Shown here: positions 27,525 to 36,706 of the stretch, in pieces
Position numbering within the stretch: the first letter of the stretch is position 1
Layout of the letters: each line of letters starts with the position of its first letter
Assembly (NCBI RefSeq): GCF_040529045.1
Contig: NZ_CP131914.1
Span: 604,501 to 668,500, forward strand
From: Xanthomonas indica
Lineage (GTDB): Bacteria; Pseudomonadota; Gammaproteobacteria; Xanthomonadales; Xanthomonadaceae
Length of the DNA stretch: 64,000 bases
Direction: 5' to 3'
Position numbers and translations under genes: made by a program
Notes under the pieces: model-generated
What the model saw: the letters and a program-made list of their open reading frames with translations, nothing else
Told to the model about the DNA's origin: nothing
Databases searched by the model: none

Positions 27525-28808
27525 TCAGGCGCGCAGCGCGCGCGGCAACCACAGCGACAGCTCCGGGAAGAACGCCACGATCAGCAGCACGCACAGCGCC
27601 GCCAGCCAGAACGGCCAGATGGTGCGCATGCTCTGGGCCACGGTGATCTGCCCGATCGAGGTGCCGATGAACAGCACCGAGCCCACCGGCGGGGTGATCA
27701 GGCCGATGCCGCCGGCCAGCACCATCACCAGGCCGAAATGGATCGGGTCGATGCCGTAGGCCTTGGCCACCGGCAGGAAGATCGGCGTGCAGATCAGGAT
27801 CTTCGGCGCCAGGTCCATGAACATCCCCAGCAGCAGCAGCATCACCACGATCATCAGCAGCACCGTGTGCTGGCTGTGGGCGATGGACTGCAGGAAATGC
27901 ACCGCCGCCGCCGGCACCTGCAGGTAGGCCAGCAGCCAGCCGAACACCGCCGCGGTGGCGATCACGAACAGGATCACCCCGGTGGTGCGCGCGGCATGCG
28001 TCACCGCGGCGAAGAACTCGGCCCAGCGCAACTGCCGGTACAGCAGCGCGGTCACCAGCAACGCGTACACCACCGCGATCGCCGCGCTCTCCACCGCGGT
28101 GAAGATGCCGGCGCGGATGCCGACGAAGATCAGCGCGACCAGGCCCAGGCCCGGCAACGCGCCGACCAGGCGCAGCGCCACCGCGCGCCAGCCCGGGAAC
28201 GCCTCGGTGCCGTAGCCGCGCGAGCGCGCCACCGCGTAGCCGGTGAGCATCATTGCCGCGGTCATCAGCAGCGCCGGGACGATGCCGGCGGCGAACAGGT
28301 CGGCGATCGACAGGCCACCGCCGGCCGCTGCCGAGAACAGGATCAGGTTGTGCGAGGGCGGCACCAGCAGCGCCACCAGCGCCGCGGTCATGCTGACGTT
28401 GACCGCGTAGTCGCGGTCGTAGCCGCGGTTGATCATCTGCGGAATCATGGTGCCGCCGACCGCCGAGACGTCGGCGATGGCCGAGCCGGACACGCCGCCG
28501 AAGAACAGCGAGGACAGCACGCTGACCTGACCCAGGCCACCGCGCATGCGCCCGACCAGCGACGACGCCAGCGCGATCAGGCGGTCGGAGATGCCGCCGC
28601 GCAGCATCAGTTCGCCGGCGAAGATGAACAACGGGATCGCGATCAACGATGCCGAACCACTGCCGGCGGAGATCTGCTGCACCAGCACCACCGCAGGCAG
28701 GTCCAGATACAGCAGCGTGGCCAGCGCCGCCGCGCCCAGCGCGTACGCCACCGGCACGCCGATCAGCAGCAACACCACGAACAATCCCAACAGGATGGCG
28801 ATGGCCAT
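27525..28808 (-). CDS. TRAP transporter large permease (DctM-type)
   Basis: 427 residues of nearly continuous membrane helices, as in DctM. Family blocks: IGVPVAYALGAAALATLL, SLIAIPLFIFAGELMLRGGIS, FFGGVSGSAIADVSAVGGTMIPQM, VPPSHNLILFSAAAGGGLSIADLFAAGIVPALL and LITPPVGSVLFIG. It forms the transport channel of a Na+-driven tripartite system with the two upstream genes. The start MAIAILL at 28808 leaves 2 bp after the small-permease stop, so the genes are coupled. Confidence 0.95.
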   Translation of the reverse strand: MAIAILLGLFVVLLLIGVPVAYALGAAALATLLYLDLPAVVLVQQISAGSGSASLIAIPLFIFAGELMLRGGISDRLIALASSLVGRMRGGLGQVSVLSSLFFGGVSGSAIADVSAVGGTMIPQMINRGYDRDYAVNVSMTAALVALLVPPSHNLILFSAAAGGGLSIADLFAAGIVPALLMTAAMMLTGYAVARSRGYGTEAFPGWRAVALRLVGALPGLGLVALIFVGIRAGIFTAVESAAIAVVYALLVTALLYRQLRWAEFFAAVTHAARTTGVILFVIATAAVFGWLLAYLQVPAAAVHFLQSIAHSQHTVLLMIVVMLLLLGMFMDLAPKILICTPIFLPVAKAYGIDPIHFGLVMVLAGGIGLITPPVGSVLFIGTSIGQITVAQSMRTIWPFWLAALCVLLIVAFFPELSLWLPRALRA

Positions 28809-28810
28809 GC

Positions 28811-29335
28811 TCAGTTCCTCCCCACGGTGGTGCCCGGGCGCAGCACCCGCCAGGCCTGGTACAGCGCGAACACGCTCATCAGCGCGCCGCCGATCGACAG
28901 CGGCAGGTAGTTGATGCTCTGCGGCATCCGCGCGCCGGCCATCTTGATGTCCAGCCCGTCCAGCAGCAGCACCGCGCCCCACCATGCGATCACCGCGCCG
29001 ATCGCGGCCACCAGCAGCGGGCGCAGCAGGTCGATGACCCGGCGCAGGGTGGCGTGCAGCGTCTCGGCCAGCAGGAAGAAGCCGAAGTGGCGGCGGGTGT
29101 GCACGCCGGCGGCGGCGCCCAGGCTCATCGCCGTGCTCAGCAGCAGCAGCGTCACCGGCTCGGTCCAGCTCGGCGAGTCGTTGAGCACGTAGCGGGTGAA
29201 CACCTGCCAGCCCTGCACCACCACCAGCCCGAGCAGGGCCGCGGCGGCGATGCCGATGGCGAGGTTGGCGATGCGGTCCAGCAGCCGCTGCAGCGGCGAC
29301 ACCGGGAGGGCGAGGTCGTGGTCGGTCATCGGCAT
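28811..29335 (-). CDS. TRAP transporter small permease (DctQ-type)
   Basis: About 174 residues with four membrane helices (IANLAIGIAAAALLGLVVVQGWQVFTRYVLNDSPSWTEPVTLLLLSTAMSLGAAAGV is the conserved first pair). DctQ marker: FTRYVLNDSPSWTEP. It pairs with the large permease. Start choice is uncertain: MPMTDHD at 29335, MTDHD at 29329 or, overlapping the upstream gene, 29353. I prefer 29335, just past the DctP stop. Confidence 0.92.
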   Translation of the reverse strand: MPMTDHDLALPVSPLQRLLDRIANLAIGIAAAALLGLVVVQGWQVFTRYVLNDSPSWTEPVTLLLLSTAMSLGAAAGVHTRRHFGFFLLAETLHATLRRVIDLLRPLLVAAIGAVIAWWGAVLLLDGLDIKMAGARMPQSINYLPLSIGGALMSVFALYQAWRVLRPGTTVGRN

Positions 29336-29339
29336 GGGC

Positions 29340-30335
29340 TCAGGCGAAGTCACGAATGCGGCGGTAGAGGGCTTCGATGTCCGGCTGCTGCCGGTACTCG
29401 GCCAGCAGCGGCGCGGCGGCCTTGCGGAAGGCCGGCATGTCGACCTCGTTGACGGCCACGCCGTAGTCGATCACCTGCTGCCGCGCCTGCGCCTCGGAGG
29501 CGTCCCACAGCCGGCGCATCACCGTCACCGACTGCCGTGCGGTCTCCAGCACCAGCGCGCGCTCGTCCGGCGTCAGCGCCTGGAAGCTGCGCCGTGACAT
29601 CACCAGCACGTCCGGCGCATAGGAGTGATCGCTCTGCGACCAGTAGTGCGCGGCCTCGAAGTGGCGGCTGGACTGGAAGCTGCGCATGTTGTTTTCGGCG
29701 CCGTCGATCATGTGCGTTTCCATCGCCGAGAAGGTCTCGCCCAGCGACATCGGCGTCGGGTTGGCGCCGAGCATGCGCATCAGCTTGAGGAAGATGTCCG
29801 AGTTCGCCACGCGCAGCTTGAGCCCGTGCAGGTCCTTGGGCTGCCGCAGCGGATGCTTGGTGTTGTAGAAGCAGCGCGCGCCGGAGTCGTAGATCGCCAG
29901 CCCGACCAGGTCGCGCTGTTCGAAGCTGCGCAGGATGCTGTCGCCGACGTGGCCGTCGATCGCGCGGCGCAGGTGCGCCACCGAGTCGAACACGTACGGC
30001 AGGCACAGCGCCTGGGTCAGCGGGAAGGTGTTGTTCAACGCGCCGGAGTAGACGCGGGTGATGTCGATGGCGCCGAAGCGCGCCATGTCGATCGCCTCCG
30101 CCTCGCGGCCGAGTTGGCCGGAGTGGTACTGGCGCAGGCGCAGGCGGCCGCCGGTCTGCTGCTCCAGGGTCTGCCCGAACCAGCGCACCGCCTCCACGGT
30201 GGGGTAGTCGGCCACGTGCACGTCGGTGGCGGTGAGCAGGCGGGTATCGCCGCGCTGCGCCAGCGCACCCAGCGGCACGCTGGCCGCCGCCGCGGCGGTG
30301 ATGCCTGCACCGAGGAATCGTCTACGAGTGATCAT
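29340..30335 (-). CDS. TRAP transporter solute-binding protein (DctP-type)
   Basis: 331 residues with a twin-arginine signal (MITRRRFLGAGITAAAAASVPLGALA). The DctP core includes LKLRVANSDIFLKLMRMLGANPTPMSLGETFSAMETHMIDGAENNM, which holds the carboxylate-binding Arg. It captures an organic or sugar acid in the periplasm for the two permease subunits. Given the neighbouring uronate genes the likely ligand is a hexuronate or breakdown product; this is inferred from context. Confidence 0.93.
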   Translation of the reverse strand: MITRRRFLGAGITAAAAASVPLGALAQRGDTRLLTATDVHVADYPTVEAVRWFGQTLEQQTGGRLRLRQYHSGQLGREAEAIDMARFGAIDITRVYSGALNNTFPLTQALCLPYVFDSVAHLRRAIDGHVGDSILRSFEQRDLVGLAIYDSGARCFYNTKHPLRQPKDLHGLKLRVANSDIFLKLMRMLGANPTPMSLGETFSAMETHMIDGAENNMRSFQSSRHFEAAHYWSQSDHSYAPDVLVMSRRSFQALTPDERALVLETARQSVTVMRRLWDASEAQARQQVIDYGVAVNEVDMPAFRKAAAPLLAEYRQQPDIEALYRRIRDFA

Positions 30336-30371
30336 GCTGCGCCCTCCCGCGCGTCGTGGTCATCGCGCAGC

Positions 30372-31196
30372 CTAGGCCGCGACCGCCCTGCAATGAAGTT
30401 CGCCGTAGCCATCGAAGCGGATCGTCGCCTGCTGGCCGATGGCGATGTCGTGGATGCCGGTGGCATTGCCGGTGGCGATCAGCTCGCCGCGGCGCAGCGG
30501 CCGCCCGCGCCTGGCCGAGCGCGCCAGCGCGAACGCGAACGCCGCGCGCAGCCCGCCTGGCAGCAGCGTGGCGCCGCCGGTGCCCACGCATTGCCCTTCG
30601 ATCCAGGTCTCGGCGCGCAGCGCGGTTTCGTCCAGCGCGGTCCAGTTGGGCACCTGGGGGCCCAGCAGCAGGCCGTTGTTGTTGCCGAAATCGGAGATCA
30701 CCACGCGCGGACCCAACTGGTTGATCGTGGCCAGCGGGCTGCTCGCCACCTCGACCCCGACGAACAACGTCGCCGGCACCTGGGCAGCCTGCTGCGGAGT
30801 CCAGTGCAACTGGTCGGCGGGGACATCCGCGTCCAGGCGCAGCACGTACTCGGCCTCGACCGCGCCGAAGCCGCCGTCGAACACCGGGATGTCGGCTGTT
30901 CCACCGGTAGCATTCCATAGCGCAGCAGCGAAGATCGGGCCCAGCAGGCGCTCGTCCCCGGAATGGTCGCGGCGCTCGGGGGCGATGTAGCCGACCTTCC
31001 AGCCGACCACACGATCCGGCCATTGCGCGATCGCCAGGTCCTGCACGCGATAGGCGGTCTCCAGATCGTCCGGGATGACGCCGGGGAAATCGGGCAGTGC
31101 ACGCCCCTGGCGGCGGGCCTGGACGAAGCGGGCCGCGATATCGGCCAACGCGGGCGGTGGCGTCTGCGACGGGCCGGAAGGAAGGCTCAAGGGCAT
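30372..31196 (-). CDS. 2-keto-4-pentenoate hydratase / FAH-family protein
   Basis: 274 residues related to 2-keto-4-pentenoate hydratase (MhpD/TesE) of the fumarylacetoacetase superfamily. Visible blocks: GWKVGYIAPERRD, LGPIFAAAL, GGFGAVEAEYVLRLD, FVGVEVASSPLATINQLGPRVVISDFGNNNGLLLGP and GELIATGNATGIHDIAIGQQATIRFDGYGEL. The Glu pair in VEAEY fits the metal site. As first gene of the operon with the TRAP transporter and behind the shared operator, it probably acts on a 2-keto acid from the imported substrate. Start MPLSLPS at 31196; the longer frame runs into a simple-sequence repeat. Confidence 0.85.
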   Translation of the reverse strand: MPLSLPSGPSQTPPPALADIAARFVQARRQGRALPDFPGVIPDDLETAYRVQDLAIAQWPDRVVGWKVGYIAPERRDHSGDERLLGPIFAAALWNATGGTADIPVFDGGFGAVEAEYVLRLDADVPADQLHWTPQQAAQVPATLFVGVEVASSPLATINQLGPRVVISDFGNNNGLLLGPQVPNWTALDETALRAETWIEGQCVGTGGATLLPGGLRAAFAFALARSARRGRPLRRGELIATGNATGIHDIAIGQQATIRFDGYGELHCRAVAA

Positions 31197-31262
31197 CTCC
31201 GCAAGGATGGGGGGTCGGGAATTGCTGCGCCGCGCATCGACAGCGCGTTGCGCCGTTGTATA

Positions 31263-31280
31263 TGGTAAACCGGTGTCATT
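31263..31280. promoter_or_regulatory. LacI-type operator candidate upstream of hydratase/TRAP operon
   Basis: TGGTAAACCGGTGTCATT, identical at all 18 positions to the site before kduI. It lies 67 bp upstream of the hydratase start and 27 bp from the heptamer repeat, in the divergent region shared with the plus-strand esterase. Confidence 0.8.
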
Positions 31281-31306
31281 GGCAATGTGCGGTGCGGCAA
31301 AGGGCC

Positions 31307-31447
<141 letters not shown>

Positions 31448-31546
31448 CAGCGTCATGCGTTGGCGCAGGCCGCGCGCACACTGGAAGCCACGCGCTCTCG
31501 GCGGCCATCCGCGCCGCGCGGCTTCCTCCACCCACGCGAGATCTCG

Positions 31547-32653
31547 ATGATGTCGGCCCACCTCCTCCCTACCCGCCTACGTCCCACCGAATCCCTGTCC
31601 CCGCGCTGCGGCAGGCGCCGGTCGCGTCCCCGCATCGCCGTGCTGGCGGCGCTGGGCCTGTTGCTGGGCGCCCTCGGCACGGCCGCGGCGGCCGAGCGGC
31701 CGGCCAGCGAGAGCGCCGCCGAGCTGGCGGCGCGGCTGCCGCTGTGGCCCGGTCCGGCGCCGGGGTCGACGGCCGGGCCCGAGCAAGCGCACCTGGTCGA
31801 GCGCAGCGACGACCCTGCCCTGCCCGACCGCGCGCTCAGCGGCCGCTACCAGCCCTACCTGGTGGTGTACCGGCCGAAGCACCCGAACGGCAGCGCGCTG
31901 CTGGTGGCGCCCGGCGGCGGTTACGCGCGCATCGTGCTGGACAAGGAAGGGACGGCCCTGGTGCCGATCTTCGCCGAACAAGCCGGTATCACCCTGTTCG
32001 TGCTGCGCTACCGGCTGCCCGACGCGGCCGTCGACGGCGCCGCGGCGCGCGACCAGCCGCTGGCCGACGCGCAGCGCGCGCTGCGCCTGATCCGCGCGCA
32101 TGCCGCGGACTACGGCGTGGACCCGCAGCGCATCGGCGCGATCGGCTTCTCCGCCGGCGGCCACGTCGCCGCCAGCCTCGGCACCCTCTACGACGACCCG
32201 GTGTATCCGGCCCGCGATGCGATCGACCGGGTCAGCGCGCGACCGGACTTCCTGCTGCTGCTGTACCCGGTCATCGACATGGGCAGCGGCACCGCGGCGC
32301 ACACCGGCTCGCGGCTGCGGCTGCTCGGCCGCCACCCGGATGCGGCGACCATGGCCGCCTACTCGCTGCAGAACCGCGTGCACGCCGGCATGCCGCCCAC
32401 CTTCCTGGTGCAGGCGCAGGACGACCCGGTGGTATCGGTGGAGAACAGCCTGCTGTTCTACCAGGCGCTGCGCCAGGCGGGGATACCGGCCGAGCTGCAC
32501 CTGTTCGCGCACGGCGGCCATGGCTTCGGTGTCCGTGGCATCGCCGGCCTGCCGGTGGCGGCCTGGCCGCAACTGGCGTTGAGCTGGATGCGTAACGTGC
32601 AGGACGATCCGCGTGCCCGCGCGCCGATCCCGCCGCCGGCGGGCGGGAAGTGA
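31547..32653 (+). CDS. Secreted alpha/beta hydrolase (acetylesterase-like)
   Basis: 368 residues, exported via a hydrophobic segment (IAVLAALGLLLGALGTAAAA). The fold shows the oxyanion strand LLVAPGGGYARIV, the nucleophile elbow GFSAGG (Ser202), the acid in QDDPVVSVENS and the His in HGGHGFG. This is the BD-FAE/acetylxylan esterase-like group that deacetylates plant polysaccharides or xenobiotic esters. The start with two ATGs at 31547/31550 is approximate. It is divergent from the uronate operon with the operator and repeats between. Confidence 0.85.
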   Translation: MMSAHLLPTRLRPTESLSPRCGRRRSRPRIAVLAALGLLLGALGTAAAAERPASESAAELAARLPLWPGPAPGSTAGPEQAHLVERSDDPALPDRALSGRYQPYLVVYRPKHPNGSALLVAPGGGYARIVLDKEGTALVPIFAEQAGITLFVLRYRLPDAAVDGAAARDQPLADAQRALRLIRAHAADYGVDPQRIGAIGFSAGGHVAASLGTLYDDPVYPARDAIDRVSARPDFLLLLYPVIDMGSGTAAHTGSRLRLLGRHPDAATMAAYSLQNRVHAGMPPTFLVQAQDDPVVSVENSLLFYQALRQAGIPAELHLFAHGGHGFGVRGIAGLPVAAWPQLALSWMRNVQDDPRARAPIPPPAGGK

Positions 32654-32768
32654 ACCACATGGCCTGCGCGCCGCTGCACGCCCCGCCAGGCGATCGCGTC
32701 GCCGGTGGCCGCCGCGCCGCCACGCCGCGACCGCGTCCCCGATCGCCTCGTCAGGAGTCCGTCCACGC

Positions 32769-34424
32769 ATGACCGTCCGCCCTCGCCTGCCCGGCGCGCA
32801 CACCGCCGCCTCCGCCGCTGCCGCCCCCGCCGACCACGGCCGGCGCCGCTTCCTGCGCGACGGCGCACTCGGCGCGCTGGCCTTGAGCGGCGCGCTGCCC
32901 GGTATCGCGACCGCGGCGGCGCCGACGCCAGCGGCGCCGCTGGCGCGCACCCGCAGCGGCCGCATCCGTGGCGTGCGCGACCAGGGCGTGTGCGTGTTCA
33001 AGGGCATCCCCTACGGCGCCGACACCGCGCCGCGGCGCTTCCAGCCGGCGCTGCAGGAACGGCCCTGGCACGGCGTACGCGACTGCAGCGCCTATGCCGC
33101 CTCGGCGCCGCAGCGAGGATCCGAGCCGGTCAGCGAGGACTGCCTGTTCCTCAACGTGTGGACCCCCGGCTTGCGCGATGGCGCGCGGCGCCCGATCCTG
33201 GTCTACATCCACGGCGGCGCCTACAACAACGGCTCCGGCAGCGACCCGCTGTACGACGGCGTGCGCCTGTGCCAACGCGGCGACGTGGTGGTGGTCAGCG
33301 TCAATCACCGCCTCAACGCCTTCGGTTATCTGTATCTGGCGCCGTTCGGCGGCCCCGCCTATGCCGCCTCGGGCAACGTCGGCCAACTCGACCTGGTGCA
33401 GGCGCTGCACTGGGTGCGCGCGCACGCGGCCGAGTTCGGCGGCGATGCCGGCAACGTCACCGTGTTCGGCCAGTCCGGCGGCGGCGCCAAGATCGCCACA
33501 TTGATGGCGATGCCGGCCGCGCAGGGCCTGTTTCACCGCGCCTGGACCATGAGCGGGCAGCAAGTCACCGCCGCCGGGCCGCGAGCGGCCAGCCAGCGCG
33601 CGCAGTTGCTGCTGCAGGCCCTGCAGTTGGCGCCATCGCAACTGGACGCGCTGCGCACGCTGCCGCTGCAGCGCGTGCTCGAGGCCACGCGCACGCCCGA
33701 TCCCTCGCGCGCCGAGCGCACCGCGCTGTACCTGGGCCCGGTGCTGGATGCACAGGTGCTGCACCGGCATCCGTTCTGGCCGGACGCGCCGCCGCAATCG
33801 GCGCGCATCCCGATGGTGATCGGCAACACCCGCGACGAGACGCGTGCCTTCCTCGGCCACGATCCGGCCAACTTCGCGCTGAGCTGGGACGCCTTGCCGG
33901 ACAAGCTGGCGCAGGAGCAGTTCGTGGACCTGTCGCCGCAGGTGGTGATTGCCGAGTACCGGCGGCTGTATCCGCACTACACGCCGAGCGAGGTGTTCTT
34001 TGCCGCCACCACCGCCGGCCGCTCCTGGCGCGGCGCGGTGGAGGAAGCCGAGGCGCGCGCGCGGCAGGGCGCGCCGACCTGGGTCTACCAGCTCGACTGG
34101 GGCTCGCCGCTGGACGGCGGCAAGTTCGGCGCTTTCCACACCCTGGACATCCCGCTGGTGTTCGACAACATCCGCCAGCCCGGATCGCGCGCCGGCGACG
34201 GCGCCGACGCGCAGCGCATGGCCGATGCGATGAGCGCCGCGCTGCTGGCCTTCGCCCGCCACGGCGATCCCAACCACGCCGGCCTGCCGCGCTGGGAGCC
34301 GTATTCGTTGGCCCAGCGCGAGACCCTGCTGTTCGACACCGACAGCCGCCTGGCGCACGACCCGCGCGGCGGCGAGCGCCGGCTCTACGCGCAGGTGCCG
34401 TTCGTGCAGCGCGGAACGTTCTGA
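32769..34424 (+). CDS. Type B carboxylesterase with Tat signal
   Basis: 551 residues of the carboxylesterase/lipase type B family. A twin-arginine signal (GRRRFLRDGALGALAL) precedes RTRSGRIRGVRDQGVCVFKGIPYGADTAPRRF. Further motifs are SEDCLFLNVWTP, the oxyanion HGGAYNNGSG and nucleophile Ser236 in FGQSGGGAK. The His lies in GKFGAFHTLDIPLVFDN. It hydrolyses carboxylic esters in the periplasm or outside. It begins 115 bp after the preceding esterase, and the pair may be co-transcribed. Confidence 0.92.
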   Translation: MTVRPRLPGAHTAASAAAAPADHGRRRFLRDGALGALALSGALPGIATAAAPTPAAPLARTRSGRIRGVRDQGVCVFKGIPYGADTAPRRFQPALQERPWHGVRDCSAYAASAPQRGSEPVSEDCLFLNVWTPGLRDGARRPILVYIHGGAYNNGSGSDPLYDGVRLCQRGDVVVVSVNHRLNAFGYLYLAPFGGPAYAASGNVGQLDLVQALHWVRAHAAEFGGDAGNVTVFGQSGGGAKIATLMAMPAAQGLFHRAWTMSGQQVTAAGPRAASQRAQLLLQALQLAPSQLDALRTLPLQRVLEATRTPDPSRAERTALYLGPVLDAQVLHRHPFWPDAPPQSARIPMVIGNTRDETRAFLGHDPANFALSWDALPDKLAQEQFVDLSPQVVIAEYRRLYPHYTPSEVFFAATTAGRSWRGAVEEAEARARQGAPTWVYQLDWGSPLDGGKFGAFHTLDIPLVFDNIRQPGSRAGDGADAQRMADAMSAALLAFARHGDPNHAGLPRWEPYSLAQRETLLFDTDSRLAHDPRGGERRLYAQVPFVQRGTF

Positions 34425-34548
34425 GCGCCTGCGCCGCGTGGCCGCGCCGTCACCGGCGTGGCACAGGCGCAGACCAGGGCCGGGGTCACGTCGGCGAACG
34501 TGCGCATCCGCGACAATCCGGGCTCCCGCAGGCTGCCAGACCGCCACC

Positions 34549-35019
34549 ATGCCGCCTTCCGCACCGCAGACGACCCTGCTCGCGCGCATCGACGATTGCT
34601 ACCGCGCACTCAGCGGTCACGGCCTGTATTGCCCCGACGCCATCGCCGACCGCTACCACTGGCTGCATGCGCAGGCGCCGTACGCCATCCTGGCGCATGA
34701 CGCCAGCGCCGACCCGGTGTTCTTCTACGCCAATCGCTGCGCCTTGCGCTGCTTCAAGTACAGCGAGGACGAGATGCTCGCACTCCCCTCGCGGCTGAGT
34801 GCAGCCCCGGCCAACCGCGCCGAACGGCAGCGGCTGCTCGATGCGGTCGCCCAGCGCGGCATTGCCGATGGCTACAGCGGGCAGCGGGTGGACAAGCAGG
34901 GCAACCGCTTCGTGATCCACGATGGTGAAGTCTGGCAGTTGGGCTTCGGCAGCAGCGCCGGGTGGGGCCAGGCCGCGCTGTTCTGGCCCAGCCCTCGGCA
35001 TACGGTGGTGCTGGCGTAG
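34549..35019 (+). CDS. MEKHLA domain protein
   Basis: 156 residues that match the MEKHLA/PAS-like family: LLARIDDCYRALSGHGL, then HAQAPYAILAHDASADPVFFYANRCALRCFKYSEDEMLALPSRLSAAPANRAERQRLLDAV and GYSGQRVDKQGNRFVIHDGEVWQL. Members are single-domain PAS-like proteins of unknown function. Start MPPSAP at 34549. It follows the carboxylesterase by about 125 bp. Confidence 0.85.
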   Translation: MPPSAPQTTLLARIDDCYRALSGHGLYCPDAIADRYHWLHAQAPYAILAHDASADPVFFYANRCALRCFKYSEDEMLALPSRLSAAPANRAERQRLLDAVAQRGIADGYSGQRVDKQGNRFVIHDGEVWQLGFGSSAGWGQAALFWPSPRHTVVLA

Positions 35020-35326
35020 CGGCAGGCAACGTGCCTCGTGGGAACGACTTCAGCGGCGACGCGCATTGCCGGTCACGCCTGTCGCGGCTGTAGCCGCTCC
35101 TACAACCGTGGAGCGCGCATCGAGGCGTCGGCCGGGCCGTGGTGAAAGGGACTTGCATTGCGGCGCGCGGCGCACCACGCACACGGATCCGCTACTGCCT
35201 GGCGCGGCGGAACGCATGGCGTTGCGCGCGGGGTAGTGAGCCTGCGCCGCACCAAGCAGCCAAACGCGCGCAGGGCATCGTCGCCGCCCGCCATGGCCGT
35301 ACCGGTACATGGCGGTTGCCGCATGC
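35020..35326. other. Intergenic region with degenerate palindromic repeat
   Basis: At about 35037-35104 there is a degenerate pair of the GGAGCGGCTTCAGCCGCGAC family (TGGGAACGACTTCAGCGGCGAC ... TGTCGCGGCTGTAGCCGCTCCTAC). Otherwise I see no gene or clear signal. Confidence 0.7.
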
Positions 35327-36505
35327 CTACCAGCCGGTGTCCTCGGCCAGCACCACGCGGTTGCCGACGGCGCGCGCGGCGTCCAGCAGCGCCTCGGCGC
35401 GCTGCATCAGCGTGGCCGGTGTGTCCTCCGGCGCGGCCAGCAGCGCACCGACGCTGACCGTCAGCGCCGGCGCGTCCGCCGCGTCCTGCGCGATCGCCAT
35501 CACCTCGACCATGTCGCGTAGCGCCGGCGCCACCTGCCGCAGGTGCGCGCCGCTGGCGTCGTACAGCACCAGCGCGAAACGATCGGCCCCGATGCGCATG
35601 GCCACGTCCAGCGGCCGCAGCAGGCATTGCATGGCCTCGGCCACCTCCAGCACCGCACGGTCGGCGGCCCCGGCGCCGCTGCGCTGCTTCAGCGCGGCGA
35701 AGCCGTCGAGTTCGACCAGGATCAGCGCCAGGCCGCGCTGCAGGCGCCCGCGTTCGGCCAGCGCCACCGCCAGGTGTTCGTCGAAGCGGCGGCGGTCGCC
35801 CAGGCCGGTGAGCGCGTCGCGCAAGGCCTCGTCGTCGCGCACCCGCCGCTGCAGGAAACCTTCGCGGCGCGAGTGTTCGCGCAGGTAGCCGCCGACCGCA
35901 CCGACCGGCACGGCCGTCCACAGCAGCCATTGCAGGCGCAGATAAGCGTCGCGTGCTGCGCCGTCCAGCAACAGGTGGCCGGCGGCGGCGCTGATCGCGC
36001 ACAACAGCAGCGCCACCGCCACGCTCTGCCACAGCGCCAGGCCCAGCGGAAAGAACCCGGCCACGATCACCAGGGTCATCACCGCCGCCGCATAGCGCAG
36101 CTCCTGCGGCGGGTAACCGATGCTCGACAGCACCAGCCCGGTGCCGCCGACCAGCAACAGCAACGCGGCGCGGCCGGGGCCGTGCGTGTCGGCGCGGTGG
36201 ATCGCGGCCGCCACCCACAGCAGTGCCAGCAGGGTCGCCGCGCGCACCGCGATCGCATAGCCGAGCAGGCCGCCGCCGCCGCGCCAGCCGAAATGCACCG
36301 CATCCCAAGCCAGCAGCAGCAGCGCGATCAATACGCCCAGCGAGGCCGCCACGCGCTGCGCGAAGCCCAGCGTGGCGGCGGTGTAGTGGCGGTACGCCCG
36401 TTCCAGCGGAGGATCGAAACGCAGCGCGGCGAATCCCTTGCGCAGTTGCGCCGCGTAGGCCTCGCCCGGCGGCGTGTCGTGTGGCTCCTGGTAACGCTCG
36501 TGCAT
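35327..36505 (-). CDS. Membrane protein with degenerate GGDEF domain
   Basis: 392 residues. Roughly six membrane segments (residues 50-205) are followed by a diguanylate-cyclase-like domain starting RDALTGLGDRRRFDEHL. The signature loop reads GADRF at 306-310 instead of GGDEF, and the usual metal-site FDIDxFK region reads LVELDGFAALKQ. Cyclase activity is therefore doubtful; a GTP or c-di-GMP binding or scaffold role is possible. The start MHERYQE at 36505 precedes the first acidic/amphipathic stretch. It stands alone. Confidence 0.88.
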   Translation of the reverse strand: MHERYQEPHDTPPGEAYAAQLRKGFAALRFDPPLERAYRHYTAATLGFAQRVAASLGVLIALLLLAWDAVHFGWRGGGGLLGYAIAVRAATLLALLWVAAAIHRADTHGPGRAALLLLVGGTGLVLSSIGYPPQELRYAAAVMTLVIVAGFFPLGLALWQSVAVALLLCAISAAAGHLLLDGAARDAYLRLQWLLWTAVPVGAVGGYLREHSRREGFLQRRVRDDEALRDALTGLGDRRRFDEHLAVALAERGRLQRGLALILVELDGFAALKQRSGAGAADRAVLEVAEAMQCLLRPLDVAMRIGADRFALVLYDASGAHLRQVAPALRDMVEVMAIAQDAADAPALTVSVGALLAAPEDTPATLMQRAEALLDAARAVGNRVVLAEDTGW

Positions 36506-36706
36506 GCAGTCCCCTGTCGACGGCAGCGCGGCGCGAAGTGCGGAGCAGGTCACATCAAACGTGCAACCCGACTCCATTTCGCGCGGACGCTGCGGTGCCC
36601 ACGTCGAGACCATGAAAAAGCACCGGCGCGCGATTGTCCACTTTCGCGGCCATCGATTGCGTGACAGCGGCACCCTACCGTGCCGCATGGCGTGCGCTGC
36701 GGCGCC

